This document shows positions 8,916 through 17,870 of a DNA stretch of 59,741 nucleotides, in pieces (position 1 is the stretch's first letter; the number at the start of each line of letters is the position of its first letter). Under the pieces are notes generated by a model, which worked only from the letters and a program-made list of their open reading frames with translations, searched no databases and was not told the DNA's origin. Origin of the DNA: VGWB01 sp964480945 (GTDB lineage Bacteria > Bacteroidota > Ignavibacteria > UBA10030); contig CAYZRX010000014.1 of NCBI GenBank assembly GCA_964480945.1, forward strand, positions 1 through 59,741, written 5' to 3'. A program made the position numbers and the translations under genes.

Positions 8916-9572
8916 ATGAAGGAGCAAGAAGCAACTCTCGCGTTGTGGTCAGCGGTGATGATCACATTCTTCGTAGCGCTGTTCATCCTCTCGATGATAC
9001 CGTATCCCATCGGCGAGTTCAAGGACCTGGCCACGTACTCCGAAGAGTACGGCTTCCGATCGATCGCTCCGGCCATCCCCAGCTTCTTTATCGCGATGCT
9101 CCATTTCCCGTTCCTGGTCGGGCTCTACTGCTTCGCGAGGGAGGACAGAAAAGTCTTTGCACTGACAGGGGCTGTCTTTGGAGCAGCCTACGCCGTTCTG
9201 GCGAGCGTGAACTATTTTACCCAGCTGACGTTTGTGTTTCAGAACATCAAGTCCGCTCAGGCCGGGGTTCTCGAGCACTTCCTTCTCGAAAACCCGCACT
9301 CGTTCATTTTCTCGCTCGAGGTTCTTGCGTACAGCTTCCTGTTCATCGCTTGTCTTTTCTGGGCAAGGCTCTTCCTCGTCGGATCCTTGGACCGATTGAT
9401 CCAGATCCTTCTGCTGGCCACAGGCGCGATCGGTCTCCTTGGTTCCCTCGGGTACGTCTTTCAGAGCCGAACCCTGGAGGTCGCGATCGTCGCAGCTGCC
9501 CTTCCGTACACCGCGGCAATGATCCTCCTCATCTTGCGTTTCAAGCGACTGCAGAGGGAAATAGCAGAGTGA
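8916..9572 (+). CDS. Integral membrane protein of unknown function
   Basis: A 218-residue protein with about six predicted membrane segments: residues 9-28, 50-69, 81-103, 122-142, 153-175 and 184-205. It resembles the loosely defined DUF4386-type membrane proteins in length and hydrophobic pattern, but I do not see a diagnostic motif. GTGAAAGGG lies before the ATG. The next gene in the same direction starts 49 bases later. Function unknown. Confidence 0.75.
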   Translation: MKEQEATLALWSAVMITFFVALFILSMIPYPIGEFKDLATYSEEYGFRSIAPAIPSFFIAMLHFPFLVGLYCFAREDRKVFALTGAVFGAAYAVLASVNYFTQLTFVFQNIKSAQAGVLEHFLLENPHSFIFSLEVLAYSFLFIACLFWARLFLVGSLDRLIQILLLATGAIGLLGSLGYVFQSRTLEVAIVAAALPYTAAMILLILRFKRLQREIAE

Positions 9573-9621
9573 AGAGGGTTAAGCCCGAGACAGCGCACGC
9601 TCCCGGATTCGAGGTGATTCA

Positions 9622-10434
9622 TTGACCGACAAGTTCACGCACACGGTGCTTGGCCGTACCGGTCTCCCGGTGCATCGGCTTGGCCTTTCCGCGACCTACT
9701 GGCCCGGTAAGGGGGCCATCCGCCAGGCTGTGGATGAAGGCGTGAATTTTTTCTTTGCTTTTGGGATCGATGCTCAGATGATCGCTGTGATGCGGGAAGT
9801 CCTGAAGTCCCTTCGTGACCGATATGTCCTTGCGACCGGCGCCTACAATCTCATCATCGGTTATCCGAACCTGCGCCGCACGCTGGAGAAACGGCTTCGT
9901 CAGTTTCGCACTGATTATATTGATGTTTTTCTCCTCTTGGGAGTGAGGAAGGAGGGGGAATTTCCCCAACGGGTAAGGGAAGAGCTCTACCGCTTGCGTG
10001 AGGAGGGGAAGATCCGTGCTGTGGGGATATCCTGCCATGATCGAAAGCTCATCGGACAGCTCGCTGCTCAAGGGGCTTTGGATGTCTACATGGTGCGCTA
10101 TAACGCCGCGCACCGGGGTGCGGAACAAGATATTTTTCCTTATCTTCAAGACGACAATCCAGGCATCGTGAGCTACACGGCCACCCGCTGGACCTATTTG
10201 CTGAGGAGGCCGAAGGCGTGGCCGAAGGATGGTCCGGTGCCCACGGCAGGTCAAGTCTACCGTTTCGTTCTCTCCAACCCTCATGTCCATGTTTGCCTGA
10301 CGGCTCCCGGGAACAGAAGGCAACTTACAGAGAACCTCGCTGCGCTTCGTCAAGGTCCACTGAATGAGGATGAGATGCAGTTTGTGAAATCGTTTGGCGA
10401 TGCAGTGTATCGCCAGTACAAATGGTTCATGTAG
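9622..10434 (+). CDS. Aldo/keto-reductase-like protein lacking the usual catalytic tetrad
   Basis: The 270-residue protein has the AKR barrel layout: LGRTGLPVHRLGL at the start, AVDEGVNFF, LRRTLEKRLRQFRTDYIDVFLLLGV in two short parts, and KIRAVGIS. In working AKRs an Asp and a Tyr follow the NFF segment, a Lys lies in IATK and a His after the DYID strand. Here these positions read FAFGID, LATG and LLLG, so all four catalytic residues appear replaced. It may be a non-catalytic or differently acting homologue. The TTG start at 9622 is chosen because GAGGTG lies at 9611-9616 and no in-frame ATG precedes the fold. Confidence 0.8.
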   Translation: MTDKFTHTVLGRTGLPVHRLGLSATYWPGKGAIRQAVDEGVNFFFAFGIDAQMIAVMREVLKSLRDRYVLATGAYNLIIGYPNLRRTLEKRLRQFRTDYIDVFLLLGVRKEGEFPQRVREELYRLREEGKIRAVGISCHDRKLIGQLAAQGALDVYMVRYNAAHRGAEQDIFPYLQDDNPGIVSYTATRWTYLLRRPKAWPKDGPVPTAGQVYRFVLSNPHVHVCLTAPGNRRQLTENLAALRQGPLNEDEMQFVKSFGDAVYRQYKWFM

Positions 10435-10492
10435 GCGAGAGGTTGCGCCGATCGGATTCGGGCCGCCCGCGGTCAAACAACAAGAGGGTCAC

Positions 10493-11983
10493 ATGAATAT
10501 TCTGCTTACCTATCCCGAGAATCCTGACACGTTTTGGAGTTACCGCCACGCTCTCAAGTTCGTGTCGAAGAAATCGGGTTTCCCACCCTTGGGCCTCCTG
10601 ACGGTGGCGGCGATGCTCCCTCCGGCGTGGGAGAAAAGGGTGGTGGATCTCAACGTCCGGCCGCTGAAGGATGAGGACGTACGGTGGGCGGACTACGTGC
10701 TCGTTAGCGCAATGTCGGTTCAGCGCGAGTCAGCGCGACAGATCATTCAAAGGTCGAAGCAGTTGGAACGGCCAGTGGTTGCCGGTGGGCCGCTCTTCAC
10801 CTCTCACTTTGATGAGTTTGAGGATGTCGACCACCTCGTGCTGGACGAGGCGGAGCTCACGCTGCCGCAATTCTTGACCGACGTTACCAGGAACGAGCCG
10901 AAGCATGTGTACCGGGCGGATGGATGGGCCGACATTACCAGAACGCCGATCCCCTCGTGGGGGCTGATCGACATGAAGAAATACGGTTCTATGAACATAC
11001 AGTATTCGCGCGGGTGCCCCTACGACTGCGAATTTTGCGACATCACTGTCCTCTACGGTCGTGTGCCCCGAACGAAAACGAAAGAACAGGTGACGGCCGA
11101 GCTTGAAGCTCTCTACAGACGAGGTTGGAGAGGCGGCGTCTTCTTTGTGGACGACAATTTCATCGGGAACAAGGAGAAGCTAAGGAAAGAAGTTCTGCCG
11201 GCGATCATCGAGTGGATGGAGCGGAGAAAGCACCCATTCGTTCTCAACACGGAGGCCTCGATCAATCTCGCCGACGATGATGAGCTCATGCGCCTGATGG
11301 TACGGGCAGGCTTCAACGGGGTCTTCGTCGGAATTGAGTCGCCAAACGAGGAAAGTCTGATCGAGTGCAAGAAGATTCCGAACAAGAATCGGGACCTCAT
11401 GTCTTCGGTAAAGAAACTGCAAACATCCGGCCTCGAGGTGCAGGGGGGATTCATCGTCGGTTTCGACAAAGATCCGGAATCGATCTTCGATAAGCTCATC
11501 CAGTTTATCCAGGAGAGCGGCATCGTGACGGCCATGGTGGGGCTGCTGAACGCGCCTCGCGGCACGAAGCTCTATCACCGCCTGCTCAAAGAGGGGAGAA
11601 TGCTGGCGTCGATGACCGGCAACAACACGGACTTCTCGATGAATTTCAAGCCGAAGATGAATTACGAAGCCCTGCTGGCAGGCTATCGGAAAATCCTGAG
11701 TGAGATCTACGCGCCGAAACAGTACTACGCACGTGTCAAACGGTTCTTGCGGGAGTACAAACCGCCTCAAGTCAGGTCGTCCCGCATGCGAATTGAGCAC
11801 CTTCGTGCGCTTGTGAAATCCGTGGTTTTGCTCGGGATCGCCGGCAAAGAGCGCACGTATTACTGGAGACTCTTTTTCTGGTCCCTCTTCAGGCGCCCGA
11901 GGCTCTTCCCGATGGCTATTACCTTCGCCATCTACGGATTCCACTTCCGCAGGGTGTTTGAGCATTACCTCGGTGCGTTGTAG
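10493..11983 (+). CDS. B12-binding-domain radical SAM protein
   Basis: From the ATG at 10493 the protein has 496 residues. The N-terminal third is a cobalamin-binding-like Rossmann domain (NILLTYPENPDTFWS, GGPLFTS, VDHLVLDEAE). The radical SAM core starts with RGCPYDCEFCDITV, a CxxxCxxC cluster motif, followed by VFFVDDNF and GVFVGIESPN. The C-terminus has a DUF4070-like tail with hydrophobic segments after residue 440. Members of this group methylate or rearrange lipids and other molecules; the substrate here is unknown. GAGGG precedes the start. There is no clear biosynthetic partner next to it. Confidence 0.88.
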   Translation: MNILLTYPENPDTFWSYRHALKFVSKKSGFPPLGLLTVAAMLPPAWEKRVVDLNVRPLKDEDVRWADYVLVSAMSVQRESARQIIQRSKQLERPVVAGGPLFTSHFDEFEDVDHLVLDEAELTLPQFLTDVTRNEPKHVYRADGWADITRTPIPSWGLIDMKKYGSMNIQYSRGCPYDCEFCDITVLYGRVPRTKTKEQVTAELEALYRRGWRGGVFFVDDNFIGNKEKLRKEVLPAIIEWMERRKHPFVLNTEASINLADDDELMRLMVRAGFNGVFVGIESPNEESLIECKKIPNKNRDLMSSVKKLQTSGLEVQGGFIVGFDKDPESIFDKLIQFIQESGIVTAMVGLLNAPRGTKLYHRLLKEGRMLASMTGNNTDFSMNFKPKMNYEALLAGYRKILSEIYAPKQYYARVKRFLREYKPPQVRSSRMRIEHLRALVKSVVLLGIAGKERTYYWRLFFWSLFRRPRLFPMAITFAIYGFHFRRVFEHYLGAL

Positions 11984-12259
11984 CTGCCGGAGTCGGCCGG
12001 GGTGGTCACGGAAGAGGCGGAAGGTGCCGTCCTTGCCATTACCATCCGGTAACGGTCGTTCCATGGGGTGGTCCTGAAGACCGAGGAGGTGAAAAGGCGA
12101 GCGACGCTGTCTCCCCGATGTCGGATCTACCTGCTGCCGATCAACTGCCTGCACCAACCTCCTCGTTTCAGCACCTGATCGAACGAACTTGTGCACTTGC
12201 GCGACGTTGTATCACCTCGATTATCCTCCCCAAGAGAGTCATCGGAAAGGAATTGGCGA
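11984..12259. other. Intergenic stretch without a supported gene
   Basis: Together with the doubtful small ORF that follows, this is a 395-base gap between a radical SAM gene and a hydrolase gene. I see no tRNA-like fold, strong promoter or terminator. Open frames on either strand here have no recognisable protein features. Confidence 0.4.
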
Positions 12260-12382
12260 ATGAGGTATCACAAGCTCGCTCTCATTCCGGCCATCATCGC
12301 CGGGACGCTGAGGCATGTCCATCTCGGTTTTGAAAAGATGAAACTGAACCGCCAGGTGAACGCTGGGAGGGAGAAGAGATGA
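12260..12382 (+). CDS. Possible 40-residue protein, translationally coupled to the hydrolase gene
   Basis: The ATG at 12260 has AAAGGA about 10 bases upstream and the frame ends in a TGA that overlaps the next start codon (ATGA). The protein is basic, with HKLALIPAIIAGTLRHVHLGF as its only hydrophobic part when read in two halves. No family is recognised and the arrangement could be chance. Confidence 0.25.
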   Translation: MRYHKLALIPAIIAGTLRHVHLGFEKMKLNRQVNAGREKR

Positions 12383-13413
12383 ATTTTCTGCAAATCGTTC
12401 TTCTCGTCCTTGCAGTCTTGCTCTTCCTGCGGGCGTTCAATCTCATCTCGGGTCTGCGCTGGTACAACCATCCTCATCCTCGCGGATCGACCGTTCTCGT
12501 AAATGGCCGGAGATATTACTATAGCCTGAAAGGGAGCGGCGACCCAACGATCGTCATCGAGGCAGGACTGGGGTCAGTCTCACCGGAATGGTGGAAGATC
12601 CAGGACGAGCTCTCGAGCGTCACCCAGGTCTTGACATATGATCGGGCCGGCTACGGCTGGAGCGAATACAGTGCAAAGGCCCGCACAAGCAGTGCCATCG
12701 CAGGCGAGTTAGAAGCTCTTCTGACGACGCTGAGGATTGATGGTCCTTTGGTTCTGGTGGGGCATTCACAAGGCGGGCTCTATGTCAATCACTTCGCGCG
12801 ACTGCACGCGGAAAAAATCGCGGGAGTGGTGTTTGTGGACCCCCTCTCGCCCGACGAGAACCGTCTCAAGGCGGAGCTTCCCCCGCACGTCTACAAAGCA
12901 AGTGGTCTCGACAAGACGGGCAGAATCAGAGCCCATGCCAGGTTGTGTGCGTTCGGACTTCTGAGATTCCTGAAGCCGTTGGTCGGAAGAGCGGCGCCAT
13001 TTCCTCGCTACAAAGTCCTGCCGGCTGAGAGTGTTCAGACACTTTGGCGACACCTGCTTCTTCCGAAGACGTACAAGACGATGTTGGGCGAGTACCGCGA
13101 AGCCCACAGAGAGGTCAGCAGCGAGATTATGAAGAGGTCCGGCGCTTTCCCGGAGGTTCCCGTCAAGATCCTCTATCACTCGCCGGAGAGGATGATCGAT
13201 GAGGTGATGCGCCACAGCAGCGTGGGCCGAGCCGATGCCGAACGGATCGAGAAACTCTGGCAGGAACTGGTGCGAGAGTATCAGCCGCTTTCGTCGGAAA
13301 GTGAGTGGATTGTGGCGGGCAGCAGCAGCCATTTTATTCATCTTGACGCACCCGGCGCTGTAGTGGAAGCGGTGAAGAGTGTGGTCGATTCCGTGAAGAC
13401 GCGGCGGGGGTGA
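12379..13413 (+). CDS. Alpha/beta hydrolase, membrane-anchored
   Basis: The 344-residue protein starts with a hydrophobic segment (residues 4-24) that probably anchors it in the inner membrane. The hydrolase fold follows: YDRAGYGWSEYS near residue 93, the nucleophile elbow GHSQGG near residue 130, VVFVDPLSPDENR, and a late SSHFIHLDAP segment carrying the catalytic His. This matches lipase/esterase-type alpha/beta hydrolases with no substrate clue. GGGAGG precedes the ATG. It is followed by an AhpD-like gene 81 bases later. Confidence 0.87.
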   Translation: MNFLQIVLLVLAVLLFLRAFNLISGLRWYNHPHPRGSTVLVNGRRYYYSLKGSGDPTIVIEAGLGSVSPEWWKIQDELSSVTQVLTYDRAGYGWSEYSAKARTSSAIAGELEALLTTLRIDGPLVLVGHSQGGLYVNHFARLHAEKIAGVVFVDPLSPDENRLKAELPPHVYKASGLDKTGRIRAHARLCAFGLLRFLKPLVGRAAPFPRYKVLPAESVQTLWRHLLLPKTYKTMLGEYREAHREVSSEIMKRSGAFPEVPVKILYHSPERMIDEVMRHSSVGRADAERIEKLWQELVREYQPLSSESEWIVAGSSSHFIHLDAPGAVVEAVKSVVDSVKTRRG

Positions 13414-13494
13414 AGTTGTGAACTTCGCATCCGCCGAGCTAATCCTCGACCAATGACAGTTTGAGCGTGACCGAACACTCTAGAAGGAGCACCT

Positions 13495-13857
13495 ATGGCA
13501 AGCCGGCTCGATGATTTCCGTGATTACCGCGCAAGGATGAACGAACGCATTTTCCAGATCGACCATCTGGGGATCAAACGGTTCTTCAATCTGGATACCG
13601 CGGCGTACAGGGAAGGCGCCCTCGACCCGAAGACAAAGGAGTTGCTCGGTTTGGTCGCATCGACCGTCCTTCGGTGCGATGACTGTATCGACTACCACCT
13701 TGTCCAGTGTGTTGATGCGGAATGGAAGGATGAAGAGCTGTATGACGCCCTGAATGTAGCGCTCATCGTCGGGGGGAGCATCGTGATCCCCCATCTGAGG
13801 CACGCCGTGGAGACGATCGACCTCCTGCGCGCAGAGAGGAAAGATTCCAAGTCGTGA
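13495..13857 (+). CDS. Carboxymuconolactone decarboxylase (AhpD-like) family protein
   Basis: The 120-residue helical protein has the AhpD-type redox motif CDDCIDYH (CxxC then His), preceded by KELLGLVASTVLR and followed by a GGSIVIPHL region. AhpD-like proteins use the CxxC pair as an alkylhydroperoxidase-type thiol reductant; many small members are uncharacterised. AGAAGGAG lies before the ATG. No peroxiredoxin gene is adjacent. Confidence 0.88.
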   Translation: MASRLDDFRDYRARMNERIFQIDHLGIKRFFNLDTAAYREGALDPKTKELLGLVASTVLRCDDCIDYHLVQCVDAEWKDEELYDALNVALIVGGSIVIPHLRHAVETIDLLRAERKDSKS

Positions 13858-13963
13858 TGGATGGAAGATGCTTCGACGCGGTTTGCGCGACAGACAATGT
13901 GAACCGAGTGCCGCCAATGCTGAAACGGGAGCACAGGGTGTTGCTCAATAAAATGCATTAAGA

Positions 13964-14890
13964 ATGACTAGCCGGAACGCACCGCCAGAATTGTCGCAGC
14001 CAACCCGCGCGCGACGGGTCGTCGGATGGATCGCAGTCGGTTGTTCCTCGCTTCTCGCAAGCCTTTGGGCTTTCTGGGGCGCTATCGAGAACTTCCACGA
14101 GGGGTGGTACCATAGCTCGTTCTGGCAGAACGTCGGACTGATGTTTATCCAGTACGCCAGCCCAATGTTGGTCTTTCTGATCCTGACGTCGCTCTCTCTC
14201 CGCTTCCCTCTCATTGGAGGCGGTCTCCTGATTCTGGCAGGCGCAGGGCTTGGGGCGTTTTTTGCCAGGGGGGCAGGGGTTATGCTCATCGGAGTGCCTC
14301 TCGTTCTTCTCGGACTCGGCTACATCTACGGGCGTCCTTCGCCTCTGAAGTGGGCGTACAGGATCGCTATCGGACTGCCGCTCCTGCTCTACATCGGATT
14401 CAGCATCGAGCCGGCAATTCGCGTCGCCGGCAGATATGATGATGGCGATCGCGAGGCCCGGCTGGTCGAAGGAAACGGTGTGCGGCTGATTTGGGCCCCT
14501 GAGGGCCCGGGATGGCCGAGGAGAGGCGTCCGGTGGGCAGATGCTCAACGCATCTGCTCGTACTTGAAGGAGGACGGCAAGACCCTCTCCGACACACTCC
14601 AGAACATCTGGCGGCTGCCGACGGTCGATGAGGCTGTCCGGTCTCTAACACGATCCGGAACGAATTGTGGCGGCGTTTGGGATTCGGCATCCGGCTCGGC
14701 GAGATACGCGACGACTCCCGACAAGGAGTCTCCGCTGTGGGACCCGCACTCGCCGATCATCTATTGGTGGACGGCGAGCGAGAAGGACAGCGCAACGGTC
14801 TATCGGATTGTCTACAATGGCGGTGTGCAGGCGCTGCCCAAGACGATCGGAATGGGGGATTTGGCATTTCGGGCCGTGCGGCGGCCATGA
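13964..14890 (+). CDS. Membrane protein with a C-terminal DUF1566-like domain
   Basis: The 308-residue protein begins with about five hydrophobic segments (residues 18-38, 53-74, 78-100, 103-118 and 126-145). The second half is soluble and has WADAQRICSYL, the WRLPTVDEA segment and YWWTASEKD, the pattern of DUF1566/formylglycine-enzyme-related lectin-like domains. GVVYNG-type residues near the end (RIVYNGGVQ, LAFRAVRRP) fit the same fold. I cannot give a function; surface or periplasmic binding is possible. It ends 124 bases before a gene on the opposite strand. Confidence 0.75.
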   Translation: MTSRNAPPELSQPTRARRVVGWIAVGCSSLLASLWAFWGAIENFHEGWYHSSFWQNVGLMFIQYASPMLVFLILTSLSLRFPLIGGGLLILAGAGLGAFFARGAGVMLIGVPLVLLGLGYIYGRPSPLKWAYRIAIGLPLLLYIGFSIEPAIRVAGRYDDGDREARLVEGNGVRLIWAPEGPGWPRRGVRWADAQRICSYLKEDGKTLSDTLQNIWRLPTVDEAVRSLTRSGTNCGGVWDSASGSARYATTPDKESPLWDPHSPIIYWWTASEKDSATVYRIVYNGGVQALPKTIGMGDLAFRAVRRP

Positions 14891-14940
14891 TGGAGATGAC
14901 GCGTCGCAACGTCGGAACAGCCAGAAAAACAAGAGGGGAT

Positions 14941-14993
14941 AAAAACTGGAAGGGATGAGCCCCGGCATCGAATGGCCGGTTGCTCACCCCTTC
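14941..14993 (-). terminator. Terminator hairpin of the minus-strand regulator gene
   Basis: GAAGGGATGAGC at 14949-14960 pairs with the segment ending GCTCACCCCTTC at 14993, and CCGGC pairs with GCCGG inside. On the minus strand the hairpin is followed closely by TTTTT (14945-14941). It lies between convergent genes and fits an intrinsic terminator for the gene at 15015-16178; the hairpin could also act for the plus-strand gene. Confidence 0.7.
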
Positions 14994-15014
14994 AATTGTA
15001 CGCACTCCCTGCAC

Positions 15015-16178
15015 TCAGGACGCGAGGGCCTCAACAGTAGCCTTAGCGAGCTCGTCGGGTGTAAAGGGCTTCGCGATAAAGTCGAATGCGCCAAGCTTGG
15101 TAGCTTCGATCGCCGTCTCGATAGAGCCGTGACCGGTAACGATGATCACGGGAAGTTCGGGCCACTGACTCTTGATGGACCGCAGGACCTCCATCCCGCT
15201 CCGTTTCGGCATCTTGAGATCCAGGAGTACGAGGTCGTACCTATGAAGCTTCATCTTCACCAACGCGGCATCGACGTCGAAAGCCTCATCCACGCCACAG
15301 CTCTGCCCTGTTAGGATCTTGCGAACGCTATGGCAGATGATCGGTTCATCATCCACCACGAGCACCGAGTACCTTGCTGGCGCGTCCCTGTTGTAGAGCG
15401 CTGCCAACGGAATGTCTGAACGTGTGAGGCAGTTGACGTAGTCTATCCCGGCTGCACGCTCCACTTCTGCGCCATTGAACGGTAGGTCGACGTCGATATG
15501 CTCCGATGTCATGTGCTTGGCGCGAGGGCCGGCCTTTGTGCGAGCCTTCTCCTTCTTGATGGGGTGCTTGCCGGCATCATCCTTCCCGTTGACCACGACG
15601 CGGCGGCGTCCCTCGTTCCCAAGATGGTCCTGAGTTCTCTCGGCGATCTTCTTCGAGAGTGGAACATCCGAGTGTGTCAGCGCCTCGACATATTCCCTCG
15701 ACGTGTACTTTGCCACTTCTTTCTCACCGAACGGCATATCGATGTCGATTATCTCTCCCGGCGGTTCGTCGTTTGGAAGCGCGGTGACTCTCTTGGATTC
15801 TCCCCCCGTCTTGTTCATTCTCCTGTCGAGCATTTTCTGAGTGACCTCGGTCAGCTCGTCGGGGGTGAAGGGTTTCGGCAGATACGCGGACGCGCCCAGT
15901 TTCGTGGCCTTCACGGCGGATTCGATCGATGCGTATCCCGTTATCATAATCACGTCGAGTTCGGGATAGTCCTCTCTGATGATCTTCAGCAATTCCATTC
16001 CGCTCGTTCGGGGAATCATCAGATCAGTGATGACGAGATCGAACGTCATCTCCTTGATCAGTTTGACGGCGTCTTCAACGTTCAACGCCTGGGAGACCTC
16101 ATACCCTTTTCGCGAAAGAACTTTGTTGATGCTTCGGCAAACGTTTTCTTCATCGTCGACAACAAGGATCTTCTGCAT
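15015..16178 (-). CDS. Double-receiver response regulator with a duplicated linker motif
   Basis: The 387-residue protein has two receiver domains and no recognisable output domain. REC1 covers residues 1-118 with phospho-acceptor Asp52 (ITDLMIP); REC2 covers residues 270-387 with Asp320 (LLDLKMP). Both end with KPFTPDEL. Between them is a 150-residue linker holding two copies of a 32-residue motif, at 144-175 and 228-259, identical at I, D, D, P, F, E, V, Y, V, L, T, S, D, P and L. The start at 16178 is the ATG directly before the first REC strand; a GTG at 16235 is in frame but would add an unlikely tail. It lies downstream of the NtrC-type gene on the same strand, 291 bases away, behind a sigma-54-like site. 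Confidence 0.88.
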   Translation of the reverse strand: MQKILVVDDEENVCRSINKVLSRKGYEVSQALNVEDAVKLIKEMTFDLVITDLMIPRTSGMELLKIIREDYPELDVIMITGYASIESAVKATKLGASAYLPKPFTPDELTEVTQKMLDRRMNKTGGESKRVTALPNDEPPGEIIDIDMPFGEKEVAKYTSREYVEALTHSDVPLSKKIAERTQDHLGNEGRRRVVVNGKDDAGKHPIKKEKARTKAGPRAKHMTSEHIDVDLPFNGAEVERAAGIDYVNCLTRSDIPLAALYNRDAPARYSVLVVDDEPIICHSVRKILTGQSCGVDEAFDVDAALVKMKLHRYDLVLLDLKMPKRSGMEVLRSIKSQWPELPVIIVTGHGSIETAIEATKLGAFDFIAKPFTPDELAKATVEALAS

Positions 16179-16245
16179 TATCACGGTCGGAGCCTTTCCT
16201 TTTGTGTGGAGCCATTTCGATTCTTGGTTCTGCACCTCTCACTTG

Positions 16246-16261
16246 ATCAATCCCTATGCCA
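16246..16261 (-). promoter_or_regulatory. Sigma-54-like promoter for the double-receiver gene
   Basis: On the minus strand the sequence is TGGCAT-AGGGA-TTGAT. The -24 GG and the -12 TTG are at the standard distance; the usual GC at -12 is GA. It ends 68 bases before the ATG at 16178. Two other sites in the window share the same TTGA form. Confidence 0.45.
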
Positions 16262-16469
16262 AACGTGAAATCAGCATCCTGGGATTGCTGTAGCTGTTTA
16301 TGAGGGAAGGGCTTACGCCGGAACTGAGCCTTGGGTTAGGCGGAGAGCGGCCAAAATGGTAAGAGGTGGAGGAAGAGGGAGGAAGGTGGGAGAAGTGCCC
16401 GCATTCAAGCACTCGGGGCTTCAAGAGGTGCACAAAACGCACGTACACGTGCACAATTCATGATGCAGG

Positions 16470-17870
16470 TTACGTGGGCTTCTTGATGCCGTACTTTCTC
16501 ATCAGCGCCTGGAAGTTGGATCGCTGCATATTGACCTCGCGCGCCGCCTTGGAGATATTCCAGTTGTTCCGCATGAGCGATTCCTCGACGAAGACTTTCT
16601 CTATTTCCTGAACGGAAGATTCCCTGACTCGCTTCTTCAGGTTTTTCAGCTCCTCACTTGTCTTCGGGGTCGCGGACCGAATGGAAGAATCGGTCCGGTA
16701 GAGTGCGGCTGAGACATGAACCGGTTCGATCTCCTCCCCCTCGACGAGTATCGCGAGTCTTTCGATCGCATGCTCGAGCTCTCTGACATTGCCCGGCCAG
16801 TGATAATTCACGAGGGATTCCATGGCGTCCGCTTTTATCCGAGGTACGCCGCGTCCCATGGTATTGCAACAGTTGCGCAGAAAGTGAATGGCGAGGTCCG
16901 GAATGTCGTCTCGTCGCTCGCGAAGAGGGGGCAGCCTGATCGGAAAGACATTCAGACGATAGTACAAATCCTCTCTAAACTTTCCGCTAGCCACGAGCTG
17001 CTTCAGATTCTGATTCGTCGCGAAGATCAGCCGAATATCCACCTTCTTGACCGTCATACTCCCGACCGAGAGGAACTCCTTCTCCTGCAACACCCGCAGC
17101 AATCTTCCCTGAGTTTCTATCGGCAGGTTTGCGATCTCGTCGAGAAAAATCGTCCCATGGTCGGCGGCTTGGAAGACGCCGGCTTTGTCAGCGGTGGCAC
17201 CGGTGAACGCGCCCTTCACGTGTCCGAACAGCTCGCTCTCCAGCAACGAGCTCGAGAACGTCGAAATGTCGATCGCAAAGAACGTCGCATCCTTTCGCTT
17301 GCTTTGCTGATGGATTGCCTTTGCCGTCAAGTCCTTTCCGGTCCCGCTCTCGCCGATGATCAGGACGGTGCTCTCCGTTGGTCCAACCTTTTGGATAAGC
17401 TTGTAGACCTCCCGCATCGCTTGGCTCTTCCCGATCAGACCGAGGAACCCCGTGTCCCCCGAATACTCAAAGTCAGGCTCCGCCATGAGCAGAAGCCTTC
17501 GCCTCCCCATCGCCTGATCCAGAACAGCGAGCAGCTCTCCAGGGGTGAACGGCTTCGGCAAGTAATCAAAAGCGCCTGACTTCATGGTCTCGACTGCCGA
17601 CGCGATCGTAGCATAACCGGTGATGATCACCACGACTGTCGAGGGATATCTCTCTCTGATTGCCTGAAGGACTTCGAGGCCCCCCATATCCATCATTTTC
17701 AGATCTGTAAAGACGACGTCGTATACGTCGGGCTCCAGGATCCGGAGGGCCTCCCGCCCTGACGTTGTGTACGCGACCGAGTGTCCTGCGCGACGAAATA
17801 CCTTCTCGCAGCTCTTGCAGACGACGAGCTCATCATCGACGATAAGAATGTGAGCCTTCGTTTTGTTCAT
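16470..17870 (-). CDS. NtrC-family sigma-54-dependent response regulator
   Basis: Transcription activator with a receiver, AAA+ and Fis-type DNA-binding domain, 466 residues. The receiver (1-120) has acceptor Asp56 (FTDLKMMD). The AAA+ domain has Walker A GESGTGKD at 173-180 and an intact GAFTGA loop at 220-225, the element that contacts sigma-54, so it should be a working activator. The C-terminal helix-turn-helix (SKAAREVNMQRSNFQALMRK) is of the Fis type. Its start overlaps the stop of the upstream histidine kinase gene by 4 bases, so kinase and regulator form a pair. The operon is divergent from the MarR/Hdr/Mvh operon, which makes hydrogenase-related or redox genes likely targets; that is inference. 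Confidence 0.95.
   Translation of the reverse strand: MNKTKAHILIVDDELVVCKSCEKVFRRAGHSVAYTTSGREALRILEPDVYDVVFTDLKMMDMGGLEVLQAIRERYPSTVVVIITGYATIASAVETMKSGAFDYLPKPFTPGELLAVLDQAMGRRRLLLMAEPDFEYSGDTGFLGLIGKSQAMREVYKLIQKVGPTESTVLIIGESGTGKDLTAKAIHQQSKRKDATFFAIDISTFSSSLLESELFGHVKGAFTGATADKAGVFQAADHGTIFLDEIANLPIETQGRLLRVLQEKEFLSVGSMTVKKVDIRLIFATNQNLKQLVASGKFREDLYYRLNVFPIRLPPLRERRDDIPDLAIHFLRNCCNTMGRGVPRIKADAMESLVNYHWPGNVRELEHAIERLAILVEGEEIEPVHVSAALYRTDSSIRSATPKTSEELKNLKKRVRESSVQEIEKVFVEESLMRNNWNISKAAREVNMQRSNFQALMRKYGIKKPT

Noticed and set aside
11180..12196. 338-codon open frame on the minus strand
   Set aside because: Mostly antisense to the radical SAM gene and without recognisable domains.
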